From Anniella stebbinsi (lineage: Eukaryota > Chordata > Lepidosauria > Squamata > Anniellidae), in assembly GCA_029215795.1 (NCBI GenBank), contig JARDYH010000002.1:41834001-41898000 (forward strand): a stretch of DNA of 64,000 bases, given 5' to 3'. The notes below the pieces were generated by a model. It was not told where the DNA came from, did no database searches, and saw only the letters and a program-made list of their open reading frames with translations. Each line of letters starts with the position of its first letter. Within the stretch, counting starts at the first letter, position 1. Shown in pieces: positions 36,079 to 49,284 of the stretch. The position numbers and the translations under genes were made by a program.

Positions 36079-38126
36079 TTTTTGGTCCTGATTTTGGTTG
36101 TTTCCTTCTGACAGCTGCTTCAGTCTTATTCAGTTGCTAATTTTATACTTGTTATGTTGATGGTACATAGTTATTAAATATGCCCTAATAATTCCTTATC
36201 AGAAGTAGTATGGAAGCAACCACAACTCCAGGTAACCTATTAAGCCGGCATGTAGTACATCTCTTGTTGGACTGTACATCTGTGGCCTGTAGAATGGGGG
36301 TGTTTGAATGCTCCTTCATATAAAAACATAAGGATAAGGTTTGGCTTGAAGATTATCTTTATATGGGGTGGGGGAGCATTTAAGCTTGTAATCCTCTATT
36401 GTTTGCAAGCACTGCTGCAAGTAGCAGAGTATCAGTCAGGAGTATGAAGCAGCACTAATGGCCTAGAACAGTTGAAATCCAGGGTATTGTGGGCTAACTG
36501 CCAGGCGCTTGAAGGAGTTCATTGCCTGCTTCTAGATCACTGCCTGGAAATCTTTATTATGGTGAATGCGAACAAAATGGTTTTATCTTCTTGGTTTTAA
36601 AGTAAGCATTATGTTCGCACAATTGTAGAAAATCTTGGTTGCCTGTCAAGGCCACTGTTATTCTGATGTACTGGAAGGAGATGGTGCTGTGGCGTATTCT
36701 CAAGTGTGATTACACTGAAGTGCTGCTTTCCTACAAAACATTTTAAGAGTGTGAATTGAGAAAAATAACATGGGAAGTGGTCAGAAAATGGCCATAGATG
36801 TACATTTTTGTAACCTGTGAAGTTATACTGAAATATAAATTACATAGAAATCCCTGAATTAAATAGCTGGGCAACTTACTGTTATAGACTGGTAAACGTT
36901 TAATCATTCATCTGTTCCAGTTTTAGTTTCTCTTTGGGGGGGGGGGGTGAGTGTTGCTGAAATTGTACACAACAAAAGTCCTTGATTGTCATTTAACAGA
37001 TGTGGATATGGATCTGCCTACTACTAGTAATGATTCTGGAGGCATTCATGAGTATTTTCTCTATTGTTATCCAGCAGATATGAAAAGGGCTGCACTATTA
37101 TACCACACACACAAAAAGGATCCCATCTCAAAAGGGACTGCAAGGTAGTGATGGAAGCTGGTTTGCAACCCTCAGTGGCTTGTTTAATGCTGGGCATAGT
37201 TTGAATAATCACCAGGTGCAGTTTATTATGTCATCGAAACCTGGGCGGCAACAGCCCATGGAGTTATTTGAGGTTTGCTTAACCCATAGTGGGGTGTTTC
37301 AAGTTGAAGTTGTGGTCTCATAGGGTTCTCGATCGGAAGGCTGGAAGAAGAAAAGGAAACTTTCTCACTATAAATGTACTAGAATTTCCTAAAGATATTG
37401 TCAAGCTTGAAGCAAGATAGACGTAGTTTGGATTTTTATTTATTTGTTAAACTATTTGTTTCATTTTTTGGAATAACCTGTTTTGTTCAATCTCAGGGAT
37501 TTATGTAGCAGTCCCCAAGCATTTTATCCTCCTTATTTCGTGTCAGAAAAAGGACTGCTGCTTCTTTGTAACAAGGTAAACAAGAAGTTTGCGCCATCCA
37601 TCTTCATTACTGCAAACCTTCAGTGTCTAAGAGCTTGCTATTGGAATAGACCTAAAGCTTGTATACTTGAATCCCTTGCACTAAGGTAGAACATGCTACC
37701 TTGAAACATTTCTAAAGAAATAGCACATATAAGCGGGTACATCTGCTAAGCTTTTAATACATTTTGTAACAGTGTAATTTGTCTAAGGCAGGGATAAGCG
37801 ATCTTATCAGCTCAGGGGAGCATTTGTCTTCCCTCCCCCTCATCCAAAGTAGTCTCTCTCTTGTTTTCCCTGCCCTTTCCTGGATATTCTTTCCCTTCTT
37901 GCCCCCACTTCCAACCTCCAACCAATTTTGGGGCAGGGTGACTTTTATCCCCACCTCTGTTAAAGTCTATGGAGTGATATTGATCCATTAACTTTAATAG
38001 AGTTTGTGGGAGAGTGCCCAGGCAAAAAACAGCTTGAGGGAAGGTAAGCTCAACTCCCTTTGCTCCAAGGGTCCTTGATAGGAGGTGGGCTTCCCTACAA
38101 ACCATTTTGACCCATTCCCTCATATC
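36079..38126. other. Intron 4 (window), second part
   Basis: Mostly unique. A 12-G run lies at 36936-36947. The open frame at 36951-37148 and the Pro/Ser-rich frames near 37480-37990 have no recognisable protein pattern. The stretch at about 37160-37320 has MITE-like words (TTTGAATAATCACCAGG) but no resolvable ends. Confidence 0.45.
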
Positions 38127-38446
38127 TAGGCTGACCATATGAAAAGGAGGACAGGGCTCATGTAACTTTAACAGTTGTAGAGAAAAGGGAATTTCAGCCA
38201 GTGTCATTTGTATGCAGTTAGTTCCTGGTGAAACTCCCTCGTCATCACAACAGTTAAAGTTGCAGGCACTATACTAGAGTGACCACATACAAAAGAAGGC
38301 AGGGCCCCTGCAACTTTAACTGTTGAGATGAAGAGGGAATTTCACCAGGAACTAATTGCATGCAAATGACACTGGCTGAAATTCCCTTTTCTCTACAACT
38401 GTTAAAGTTACAGGAGCCCTGTCCTCCTTTTCATATGGTCAGCCTA
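38127..38446. mobile_element. hAT-type foldback MITE with 8-bp TSD
   Basis: A 320-bp palindromic element. The left end TAGGCTGACCATATGAAAAG is the perfect inverse complement of the right end CTTTTCATATGGTCAGCCTA, and complementarity extends through much of the interior (GGGAATTTCAGCCAGTGTCA against TGACACTGGCTGAAATTCCC). It is flanked by the exact 8-bp direct repeat CTCATATC at 38119-38126 and 38447-38454. An 8-bp duplication and TA-G-like ends fit the hAT superfamily. It encodes no transposase. Confidence 0.92.
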
Positions 38447-38454
38447 CTCATATC

Positions 38455-41400
38455 CGTTAACCTCAATGGAGTAATCTTGCTCTATTGATTTCAGTAGAGC
38501 TGAAGAAAAGGTGTCCCTTGCTGAAAAAAGGGCTTGAGTGGGAGGAAAGCCTACCCCACACCAAGGACCCTGTTGGCCCAAGTGTGCTTGGTGGGGGATT
38601 CCTTCTCCTCAAGCAGATTACCACAGGATACCCACTGAGGGGGAGAGGAGGAAGCCTAGCCAATGAAGTGAGGAAGGAGACAAGAGGAGGAAGTGGAAAT
38701 GTCAGGCAACTAGCGGTGATGGCAAATGGCAGGAGAAGGGGAATCTGAAGGTGAGTGGTGGAGGTCAAAAAGGGCCTGGCACATTCATTGGGGGATCTTG
38801 GACACAGGTACGCTTGCGAATGCTGCGTTGTCTACCCTTGTCTAAGGTCATCCTGCTATTTCATACTCAACATTCTGCTACCGAAACATAATGACTTAGA
38901 AGGATTTGTTACATTTGTACAAGTTGATTTACAAAACCAGGTTCTAGCGCCATCCAAATTAGCTGTGACAGCATACTGATTTGTTTAAACATGGGTCTGC
39001 CCAAATCACATAGAAAGTGGGGGAGTCTAGCGCACCTCCCTACAGTTGTGGGGAGTGTTACGTTTCCTCATCCATGTACCCTTTTTGCTCTACAAATTCC
39101 CTTCTCATCCCTCATTTCATATGTAATTTGGGCAGAACTTTATGGGTCTGCTACCATCCTGACTAGTTTGGTTGGAAGAGCTTTGTTCTGTACTTCACTG
39201 TAGATTTTGATATCCATTTGCATCAATCATTTAATAATATCCTTACAGATTGCTTGTTGAAAGAGGTCATAAGAACTTAAAGAAATTCAGTTTTGATTTA
39301 ATATTTCTTGAATATCTATACAGATCAATAGTGTTAATTGACATTACTGAATGAATGGTACTTTATTCTGTTTTTTATGGTACATACTATATCCCATTTG
39401 TGTTAAGTATTTTTGCAACTAGTCTTGCACTGCAGTTCTGTTTTGCTGAGAAATAAGCTGTATCACACTTCAACTGAATAAAGAGATTTGTAAATCATTT
39501 AAAATCTAAATAAACTTGAAGCACAAGTCAGGTTCATATAAAATATAGTATTTAAAAATGTAGATTATTCAAGTAGTAGTATAGAAATAAGACTAGATTA
39601 AAATTGAATAATCTAAACTGTTACTTCATCATGATATTTGCTGTACTGTATTTGCAACAACTTGTAAGAACTACAACAAATATTTTAAACCGCCTTTTTA
39701 TATTGCCATGTTTATTCTATATGTAAACTGAAGATAATCCCCTATAGGGTCTTATGTTTCATTATTCTTGAACAGTATTTCCAAACAGTGTTTGTATTAG
39801 TGAGGTGAAAAAATAGGTCACTTGATGTTGGATGATGTTCTCCTGACCCCTTTTTTAATATTGAGGATTACAGCAAGCAAAGTATATGAATGCTTCTTTT
39901 GTGTTAGATTACTGGAACTGTACTTCCATGGCCATATGTGAAAATGATTAAAGTGCAGATTAACCTTTTAAGAGAGGACTGATGCATCTGTATTCTGTGT
40001 CACTATATTTATACCTCCTAGTTCAAGTTGGTACATTATGAATGCATAAACAAAATTTCATAAATCAAAACATGTTTTTTCAACTCCAGTAGCATGTATA
40101 ATTGATAAAAGTAGTTTTGTTAGATGGCTTAGTATTTTTAGATGGCTATGCCATTTTAGATGGCTTAGGTGGTATGTTTCGATGGTAACTGGAAACTTCA
40201 GATAGAAAGGTTTGTGTGTGTCAGGTATGTTGAATTAGGTTTCTTAACGTCTACAAGATGTACAGGCATTAGGTTATTCCTTATGTTGATCAAACATATT
40301 AGTATGATCAGCATGGCTAGCAGAATATAAATTGGCAAATCCCTGCATTAGGTGGTATCTCTTTGGTTTGCAACTACTTTCAGTTAAGTGCTACAGTGAC
40401 TGAAGTAAACTACAGTGGTGCTGCCATAGGGTTGAGGGGTCTCAGCAAGATGTCCTCTGGCCCCTGCCCCATTCTGGGCACTCCACCTCCCCTGGATCTC
40501 TTCCCAACTCCCTGGTGCACTATCCATCCCCACACAATTTTCACACACGCACACCACATGCGTTCTATCATGTTGCTTTAGTAACTACATTAAATGACTG
40601 TTACAGCATCAGAAACACAGGACTCTAAAGAACAAACTCAAACTGTCAAGAACACACATTTACTGTCAAGGATGCACAGTGGTGATTCTACTTACATGTT
40701 GGGAAACTGAGCATAAATGTCTATCAGTAAAATATACTTTAGATCAACAATTTTAATAAGGAATGAAAGAACTAACTATGCTGGGAATCTTACAGAAAGG
40801 ATTAAAAAGGTATCATTATTTCCAGACTTTTTACATCTCTAGCATCTATAAAAGTGTTTTTATTACATAGATTTTAGAAATCATTTTGTGGAGAGTAAAA
40901 GCTGGGTAACAATATATAAATACTTTGTCTTAAATTCTAAAAGAAAATATTTCGTAATCCAAAACTGTTCAATTTTTTCAATTTTTAAAGGGGAAATCAA
41001 CCCCCCTCCCAAATTTTCCATTATTTTTCCAGGCCTTCATATCTCTAGTTTCAACTGACATTTTAATTTCCCCAGAATGCCTCTGGGCTCACATGGGGCT
41101 TAGGGTCCCTCTGGGGAAATGTAGATGGTGGGTTTGACTGCAGCTTCAGTCTGCAGCATACCCAACCTCTTCTGTAAGGTTTTTAAAAATATATTGTGTC
41201 TATTATGGTGAATGCATTTGGGTCCCTCAGGGTTGCTGAGCCTCAGATCTGCATATGGTGGTCCAGTTACAGCTAAGCAAGTTTTGCCTGGGTTATCCTG
41301 CACTGTGTATTCCAACCACAAATTGTCCTTTTGCTTATCTTCCTGCAGATCCATCTCAGCTCCTCAGCAAGAACAGATTATAAACTGTGGGGGTATCTTA

Positions 41401-42915
41401 TTTGGAACATTATTAACTCAATTTTCCTGCTATCAATAGCAGATTAGGAAATTGACTTTAATCTTTTTCCTTCAAACAACACAACACAACAACACAACAG
41501 GGAGTCATTCAGCTTAAAAAAACCCTGTGAAATGATAAACATACCCCTGCTGGAGGCAAAGCAAAATAACTTTTATAGTATTCTGCACATTTTATTTTTG
41601 CTTATAGGACCAGATGAGTGTTTTTCCCTCTTGAGTGGAGCAGGAGCATCTAAAACGAAGCGAATACATTTTAAAAGGTACACAAAATAGCAAAAGGATG
41701 AGGGGAAGAATTGTCACATTGGTCATCACCAATACATACCAGAGACAGATACATCTCCATGGTCTACACAGCATCTGTGGTAGTAGTGTTCACCACATGG
41801 AAAGGCAAGAGAGGCTAACTATTGTTCAGTCAGACCTTGTTACCTGAACAAAGATGGGTAAAGTAAAATGTCAGAGATTAACTATTTGAACCATTCCAGA
41901 ATTGAAAAGGAAGGACAGATTCTGTCTATAACTCCATTTGCATTGTGATGAGAATAACAAAGATGGATTTATCTCCAATTTAGAGAAATCGAACATATTG
42001 GTAACAAACACCAAGACTATTTGGTTCAATGAACCATTGGCCTGGATCATATGTTGCTCCTCTGTTCACATAAGGGGGCAATTTCCACCAATTCCTCCCA
42101 AAACCTGCAGGGCCTTCCAAGGTTTCCCTCAATGTCCAGGAGTGAATTTTCAGAATGTGCAGACGGCTGCACAGGGAAGGAGGAAACGGGAAAGCTCTGT
42201 TCCAAGAAAATGAACTCTGTTCCATTCACAGAAGGAAAGCTTGGATCCAAACCATTATCCTTTAAAGAAAAAGAAAAAAGAGAAATTATGTATTGAACTG
42301 CCTAAATAAATGTTTTGTGTCTGAAAAAAATACTGTTCTGTTGACACATTTAGAGTTTTGATTTATTTCGCTGTTTGCTAAAGTCTGTTTTGTAACTTTT
42401 TACAAATCTTTGGGTGGCAAATGTACATATTACTTGTTGCAGAATTTTTTTAATGGGCTTAAATTGTAAGTTTTCTAAAGTTAGGAAGCCAGAGTCAACT
42501 AGGGATATGAATTTAGTCTTCTTGTACTTAATGCAGATTTCTAAATCAGTCGCAGGAAATCTGAGAGTCTTATGTGTCATGAAACAAGTTAATATTCTGA
42601 CTATAACCTTGGCTAGAAAGGTGAATAAGCTCACAGTGAGTCTTCTTACCTAAAACTTTTCAATTAACTTTTGTTTTAAGGTGGGATTAAATTATTTTAT
42701 CAAAATATGACAAGGGAACACATTATATATAAGGATGATATCCTTTTATCTAGAGAGAGCAACGTAGCTGTGTTTGGCTTTTTACATAAAGCAAACAAAC
42801 ACATAAGCTAAAGTGTTACCAGAAATGTTGGAAACAACATTATGTTGTTGTTTAATAGGGAAAGAAAATCTCTGAAGGGACTTACAGGAACAATCTATGA
42901 TATCATCTATAGAAG
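38455..42915. other. Intron 4 (window), third part
   Basis: No exon found. 38500-39000 and 41100-42290 are less AT-rich and contain short frames on both strands. The segment at about 41930-42250 (GGGGGCAATTTCCACCAATT, GGAGGAAACGGGAAAGC) looks like a worn interspersed repeat of unknown family. The rest appears unique. Confidence 0.45.
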
Positions 42916-43042
42916 CCTTCACCAACCTGGCACCCTCCAGATGGTTTGGACTACAACTCCCATCTTCTCTGGCCATTGGCTATGCTGGCTGATGCTGATG
43001 ACAGCAGTATATAACATCTGGAGGGCACCAAGTTGAAGAAGG
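42916..43042. mobile_element. Palindromic MITE (CTCCAGATG / CATCTGGAG), copy 1
   Basis: About 127 bp with ends ACCAACCTGGCACCCTCCAG and CTGGAGGGCACCAAGTTGAA. The centre holds GGACTACAACTCCCATC. Two further copies lie at 48172-48303 and 55710-55820. Confidence 0.85.
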
Positions 43043-43410
43043 TTGATTTACAACCTATATAACTTAGATATTTTAAAGGATACCCAACCTTTGGTGTTGA
43101 ATATGACAGAATATAAAACTTAAATTGTAACAGTAGTTCTGCAAGACCTAGGCCAATATTCCTCCCAGCCATAGTCATGTTTTCCTTGTAGTCAATGCTT
43201 CATACTCTTATCTGAGGCTACTAGGCTAGTCATATATTAGCATACATATTTTGCTTTGGACAGGGCCCTGTGGCAAGTAGGCATAACTAGCCACTAATCA
43301 GCTTTCTAGGTAAGAGTTAAATTTCTCCCACTTTTTTGTGCTATCAAAAATGCCCCAGTGCATACCACTTTTTGGAGCATTTTACTGTCCCCTTGCTTAC
43401 AAAGCAAAAT

Positions 43411-43450
43411 TCAAGGCAAAAGTTGACCATTCAAGGCAAAAGTTGACCAT
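43411..43450. repeat. 20-bp exact tandem duplication
   Basis: Two abutting copies of TCAAGGCAAAAGTTGACCAT. Confidence 0.95.
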
Positions 43451-44826
43451 TACCGAAATACAAATAGTGGATGGATATACTGGCACCGCTATTATATAGC
43501 ACCCATTTTTCAGTGAGGTTGAGGGAAGGAAGATTCAAAGATATCTCCAAAGATTATTCTCTATACTATATGAGCTTAAGCATCCAAAAAAGTTGGAGGG
43601 GTACCAGAAGGGACTGATTTAGCAGAAAACTTATATTCAGTATCAAACATGTACAATATCCATATGGTTTATAAAAAAGAAAAGTGATGGCGAAGAATAA
43701 GAGAAAGAAAGTAGAAATGGAGGCAGAGTGGTTACTCTTTGTGAAGAATGGAGTGGGTTCCATACTAATTAGTATGTGATTTGTTTCTGGTCAACACACA
43801 GGAGAGAAGAATATTTGCAACGTTGTGCTAGAGAGACTGGAAAAGATTCAGATTGTTTTGACAAGACAATGGGTTGTAAAGAATATATAAATATTATTTA
43901 ACTCAGAAGAAATGGTTTTGGTAAAATTACATATTTTAGGCTTTCATAAAACGGTTAATTTTATATCCTATTATTAGGTTGCATTAACATTATGCTGTGT
44001 ATGTATATGGTGGGATTTCTGTTCTGGGATGTCATTCCAGTCCTTACACCTCCCCTAAACTGATCAACTATGCTTTTTAGCCCGATTTTAGGCAGAGTAA
44101 TGTTTACCTAAGCCACTGATCTAAAACAATAAAGGCAGCTATAAACCTCCTTTCTCAAGATCCATTAAGATGAAAACAGAAGCTATACTTTATTAGTCCA
44201 GCATCATGTTTCCCGTACTGGCAATTAGAATGCCTCTAGGAAGCCCACAAGTCAAGCAAAAAGGCAATAGACATCTGCCACTGTTTCTCCCCAGCTATGG
44301 TATTCAGTAGCAAATTGCCTCTGAACATGAAGGTTCCATATAGTCATCATAACTAATAGCTATTGAATTTGTCTAATCTCCTTTGAAAGTTAGGGACCAT
44401 CATCTTATGGCAGTGTATTCCATCAATTAGAAAGTATATGCAGGCATTATTGGAAGGTTATAGCTATGACAATGTGAACTATATGTAATTAGGTTTGGTA
44501 TAAAGATACAGTATCTCGGTAGTTTTCTACACAGCAAAATGTTGCAGCATGGAGTGTTTCTGATGCTCCATTCTATTTTCCCATTCTCTCCTCACCTCCA
44601 ATTTTCCATCCCCCCCTCCCCAAGCATGGTCAGTCCCCATTGGGCTATTTTGGGATGCCTCCCCCCACAAAACCTATAGGTTCCCCCCCTAAATATTGTT
44701 TGTACTTCTGAAACCTTGGGATTCCTCTAAGCCTGCTGATATATCCCTCTTGTGGATGGATTGTTTTGGCTACATAAGGATCAGCACTGAGAGAATGAAA
44801 TCCTCCTTCTGCCCCATAGTTCTCTT

Positions 44827-44860
44827 AGTCCAGGTGGCATTACAGTCCAGGTGGCATTAC
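44827..44860. repeat. 17-bp exact tandem duplication
   Basis: Two abutting copies of AGTCCAGGTGGCATTAC. Confidence 0.95.
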
Positions 44861-45129
44861 AGTCTTTAAAATATTCAGAGCAACAAGGGAGTATCAGAAT
44901 CATATTAGGTTAGCTCTGTTCCTTGGAGATCTTATAAACTATTTTCTGATGGTATGTTGAAAATTTCTTAAGACAATGCTTTTTTTTATGTTTATGCTGT
45001 TACTGCTTTAGGTAACTTTATCTTCTATCTACCCATCCCATTAAGTGTTTGACAGAGATCCAGAATTTCATGGTGTCCTGTAGAGAACACTGGAACTTTA
45101 GTTAAAAAATAAAATTATTATTTTTGCAG

Positions 45130-45262
45130 TGAAATTAATTCTCGACTTGATGCAGTGTCTGAGGTTCTTCTGTCAGAATCAAGTGTCCTTGGTCAAATTA
45201 AGAATCTCCTGTACAAGATGCCAGACGTTGAGAGAGGAATCTGTAGTATTTATCACAAAAAG
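45130..45262 (+). CDS. MSH3: MSH3 exon (window exon 5)
   Basis: 133 bp after TTTTTGCAG, ending AAAAAG|GTAATT. Encodes (S)[38 protein letters not shown] and SIYHKK. RLDAV.E.L and PD.ERG..SIYHKK are conserved MutS core-domain words. Follows a 12.2-kb intron. Confidence 0.97.
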
Positions 45263-45716
45263 GTAATTAGCTACAAATGATTAAAAACATAATCCGTTAT
45301 ATTTAAATATGGTTTTCATGGGCAATATTTTCTTGAAATTCAGTTTACGATTAAGGATTAATGTAGTATTATATATTGAAAGGAAGGAGATAATTGAAAA
45401 CATTTTTTATTTTAGCCGTGTCAGAGTCAACAACTCTTGAAGAAAAAGTGGATTTCTTTGGATCTCCACTAAGCAAGATGTAGGTCTTCAGTTTCAAGCT
45501 GTGCATTAAAATGTTTAGCTATTCTGATTTTAAAACATTATTTAAATTTCACCAATTTGATTGCAGCAGAGATATAAGTTCCTTTGTTGCCTGGGATATG
45601 AAAAACAATTGTAATTAGGATGTATAAATTACACAAATGTCCAAAATTCAGGAGAGAATTAAGGAACGTTTATTTTAAAATATTAACCTTCAAGTTACAA
45701 TTGTTTCTACTTTCAG
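45263..45716. other. Intron 5 (window)
   Basis: 454 bp, AT-rich, nothing recognised. Closed by TTTCTACTTTCAG. Confidence 0.7.
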
Positions 45717-45904
45717 TGTTCCATTCAAGAGTTTTATCTGGTTGTCAACACACTCTCTCAGTTGGAAACTGCAATCACAGCTCTAGTTCCAGTTATACGT
45801 ACTCAGGTGCAAGCAGCCTTATTGCAGAAGAGCCTCTTAGAAATTCCTGAATTGCTTTGTTCAACGAAAAAATATTTAAGCATACTTAATGAAGAAGCAG
45901 CAAA
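45717..45904 (+). CDS. MSH3: MSH3 exon (window exon 6)
   Basis: 188 bp after CTACTTTCAG, ending GCAGCAAA|GTAAGT. Encodes CSIQEFYLVVNTLSQLETAI, then QAALLQKSLLEIPELL and YLSILNEEAAK. The EIPELL and YL.ILNE.AAK words match MSH3. The middle is variable, as expected for this part of the lever/clamp. Confidence 0.96.
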
Positions 45905-47589
45905 GTAAGTAGATTGAGCATTTGACCAGTTTGTTGGTGTAATATTGTTTATTGTGATATTATTATTTTTATGTTACTTGTAAACTGCCTTTGGTAGGAT
46001 TTGTATCTTGAAAGGCAGCATATAAATAATTGCAAAAAATAAATTACATAAATTCTTTTAATCCTCTTTCCCTGCCATGCTACCCCAAGGAGTGACACTA
46101 CTGTTATTGCCCTGTTGCCCCTTTAACTCTCCTCAGGCAAAGGCATGTGGAGAAAATGAGCTTACACATAAAGAAGCAGTCTAAAGTAAAGAAGGTTTAA
46201 ATGGCTTTAAAGTGGTGCAAGGAGTAAGGATTCATAAAAGAAAAAAAAGTTGAGCTTCCCCCCTTTGTGGGATCTGTTTCTGGGCATGTGCAGAGTGCCT
46301 CCCCTTCCTCCCTCCCTCTTAAGGGCAAAAGTTGTACACCTGCTTCCCCCAGATTCTGAGAAAACAGTGATATCAAGGTGAAGTGCCTTTGAGCATGTTT
46401 TGCCCCTCAAAGCCACGCTGTTGTATCTAGTCACGATTTTAATACCACGCAGGGGGTGGGAGGAGACACCACAAATGGATGCTGCCCATTTATATGGGTT
46501 GTATCCTTTTATGTGGAATTGGGTTGACTGTTCGAGACCAACCTTAGGAGTCAGGTTGTGAAAGACACACTGCAGCCACCCACCTGTGCACTCACAATGG
46601 CCACCAAAGGCCAGTAAGTCTGGCCTCCTGCCCAAAGCATGTTGGAAGTTCCACCCAAGGCATGCTGGGAGTTGTAGGCATAAGCCTTGGTTTTTATTAA
46701 ATTCTTTAAAAATACTTAAACCCCAAAATTCATGTTTTTAGATTTTTCTGGTACATTGTACAACCAGACCTATCACTGTGTCACCGTGTCAAGTTTCAAA
46801 CTCATCTGGAAGTGGGTAAACATTTCTGGACATATGTGATGCACACATACTTTCTGCTTTATAGGTAGAGATTATGTATGTAAGTTCTTATAGATCTCTA
46901 ATCTGAACATGGGCACGCATGCCTTAGTTACATTCTGTTTGAACTTCTGTAGGGTACCCTACATGGGTCTGCCTTCAAAAACTGTTCAGAAACTTCAGCT
47001 GGTCCAAAATACTATGGCCAGACTATTGCCTAGGGCTGATTAAAAGAGCATGTTACACCGTTATTACAGCAGCTTCAGTGGCTACTAGCTATTTCCAGGC
47101 AGAATTCAAAGTGCTGGTACTGACCTATAAAGCCCTATATGGGTTGGAACCAGGCTACCTGAAAGACTGCCTTCTCGCATAAGAGCCTGCCAAGTTTTTA
47201 AGTTCTTCTGGATAGGCCCTTCTTTTAAGACCACCACTTTCAAAGGTGTGTTTGGGGTGACCCGAGAGAGGGCCTTTTCAGTGGCCATTACGAGGCTATG
47301 GAACTTCCATCTAAGGGATACTAGGTTTGCTTGCCCTCTGTTGTCTTTCTGCTAGAAAGCAAAGAGTACTTTATTCAAGAAGGCCTTTGTTATGTTTTTA
47401 TTGTATTGTTTTAATCACTTTTAACTGGGCCTGTAAGCCATTATTTTGTGGGACGGCGATGTATAAATAAATAAATTATATTATTGTTAAGCATGTGAAT
47501 ATTTACAATTTTTTGTTAGTATTAAGCAATATGTGTACTATATTATATATAATCATTAAATATATATATATATATATTTCTACAATTAG
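45905..47589. other. Intron 6 (window)
   Basis: Holds a LINE tail at about 45955-46060 (GTAAACTGCCTTTGGTAGGA ... AAATAAA), the L2-like 3' remnant at 46900-47490, and an (AT)n tract at 47560-47577 just before the acceptor. Confidence 0.6.
46900..47490 (+). mobile_element. L2-like LINE 3' remnant
   Basis: On the + strand the worn coding text includes TGGTACTGACCTATAAAGCC (LVLTYKA), TATATGGGTTGGAACCAGGC (YGLEPG), CTACCTGAAAGACTGCCTTC (YLKDCL) and AGAGAGGGCCTTTTCAGTGG (ERAFSV). It ends TGGGACGGCGATGTATAAAT followed by AAATAAATT. This is the C-terminal RT region and 3' tail of an L2/CR1-group LINE with many breaks. Confidence 0.75.
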
Positions 47590-47758
47590 AACTGGAGACA
47601 AAACCCAACTGTTCAAGGATCTTACAGATTTTCCTTTAATAAGGAAGAGGAAGGATGAGATTCAGGCAGTAGTCTGTCAGATCCAGGCATACCTTCAAGA
47701 TATACGAAAAATATTAAACTGCCCTTCTACAGATTATGTAACAGTATCAGGACAAGAG
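47590..47758 (+). CDS. MSH3: MSH3 exon (window exon 7)
   Basis: 169 bp after TTCTACAATTAG, ending CAAGAG|GTAACA. Encodes (K)[37 protein letters not shown] and [19 protein letters not shown]. This is the coiled clamp-proximal region. VGDKTELFKDL-type and YVTVSGQE words are MSH3-specific. The acceptor tract is interrupted by an (AT)n repeat. Confidence 0.97.
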
Positions 47759-49279
47759 GTAACATAAATAGTAACTTCATATTCTTATGTGTTGCTAGCA
47801 TTTTATGAATTTTAACAACCATTTAATTATACTTTAAAATTAAATATTTAGCTTCTTATTTCATTGCCTAAATTGTTCCAAGACTGGTAGCATTTTAGTA
47901 GTTTACTTTTAGTTTGTGAAGAATAACTGGCTTTGCCCTTTGTGCTTATGTGTGGGTATTTTGAATGCAATAAACAACTTCTTTCAAAGCATCATCATTC
48001 TGCTCTGAAAATATAGTTATTTGGTAATTTAATTGAAAGGAATCCTATAATAAGTGTGCAGAACTGAGAAAAATGTTAGCCAATGGTTAAATATTAGTTA
48101 CAGAAATGATAATGATAAGAACATAAGACTACCAAACACCCACAAAAAGTTGTGGAAATACACTTTTGGCAGCCTTCCGCAGTCTGGGGCTCTCCAGGTG
48201 TGTTGGACTACATTTCCCATCATTCCCAGCAATTGGCTATGATGGCTGGGAATGATGGGAACTGTAGTCCAATACTTTTGGAGGGCACCAGATTGGGGAA
48301 GACTGTCTTAAGAAATCTCTAATGAATGAAATCACACACAAACCCTTGTACTTATGGTTTGTTACTGTTATTGTTGTTGTTAAATATTACGGCATTTGCT
48401 TTTAAAAAGGCAGGACAGGTGCCTACTTTTAAAAATAATTCTTGAATACAAAACCACAGCCTGAGCTTATATTGCTTGTTCTTTGCTTACCATTGAAAAG
48501 GTTTTATCGACGGAAGATAATCTCTTTATACAGAACCGTATTTAATATCTGGGATTAGAATGATAGCAATGATTTGAAATTAATACAGCTATACTGGTTA
48601 CATGTGCATACACTGGTGAAAAGTTTGGAAAATAAATGTGGGATTTAGAACTGAGGTGCTTGGAAAATCAGTGTACCAAAATAATATGGTAATTTAAACT
48701 TATTTATGATCTGAGCATTTGGTAATCACCATATAAATAATGCATCTTTTGTCATTCTGACTGAAAAGAACTCAAACCACATATACCATAAAATTGATGT
48801 CCTTATATTTGCATCCCAGTTGAAACTTTCAGTAGGACAAAGAAGATTAACATCTGTGCTAGCAAGAAATCTAGAAGATCTTTCACAGAAATGCTACATT
48901 TCGCTTCTGCTATATAGCAAATCTATGCGGCATAGGGAAAAAATAACTAAAGCATTTAGCTTGCAGAGGCATTATTATATTTGACACTATATAGCCTGCT
49001 TAGCTGCCAGCCATTGAAGATGGGTAAAAGACTCATTCTACCAGTTTTGAAGGTGGAAATATTCTCATTTTGCCTTCTTTGCTTAAAGTACATGTGAGTT
49101 TGTTCTCTCAACAGAAATGGATATTCGGGTCCTAGTTTTGTACTTGAATACTGTAGCTGAATATACAGTATCTGATGAGAAGCTTCCCGTAGTCACTGGC
49201 TCCTTTCAGATGTAATGATAAAACATGTTTGAAGTTGGGTTGTTTCAATAAACCATAGCTAAGATTAACCACAGTTTCT
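47759..49279. other. Intron 7 (window), 5' part
   Basis: AT-rich with one palindromic MITE (48172-48303). The last 80 bp (CTCCTTTCAGATGTAATGAT onward), together with 55056-55180 beyond the DIRS element, have MITE-like TTCAGA words, so DIRS copy 2 may have landed in an older MITE. Confidence 0.5.
48172..48303. mobile_element. Palindromic MITE, copy 2
   Basis: About 132 bp with CTTCCGCAGTCTGGGGCTCT at the left and GGAGGGCACCAGATTGGGGA at the right. The inner TTGGACTACATTTCCCATCA is inverse to TGATGGGAACTGTAGTCCAA. Same family as 42916-43042. Confidence 0.88.
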
Positions 49280-49284
49280 ACTTC

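Larger units (their letters stand above)
43043..45129. other. Intron 4 (window), last part
   Basis: Unique DNA with two exact short tandem duplications listed below. The AAAATTATTATTTTTGCAG acceptor precedes the next exon. Confidence 0.5.

Noticed and set aside
37812..38207. 131-codon minus-strand open frame
   Set aside because: It runs into the hAT foldback element and shows no known motif.
40363..40581. Possible additional exon
   Set aside because: MSH3 exons on either side join directly in frame, and the frame here has no family match.
46207..46635. 142-codon minus-strand open frame
   Set aside because: Low-complexity and GC-rich intronic patch. No protein family recognised and no codon support.
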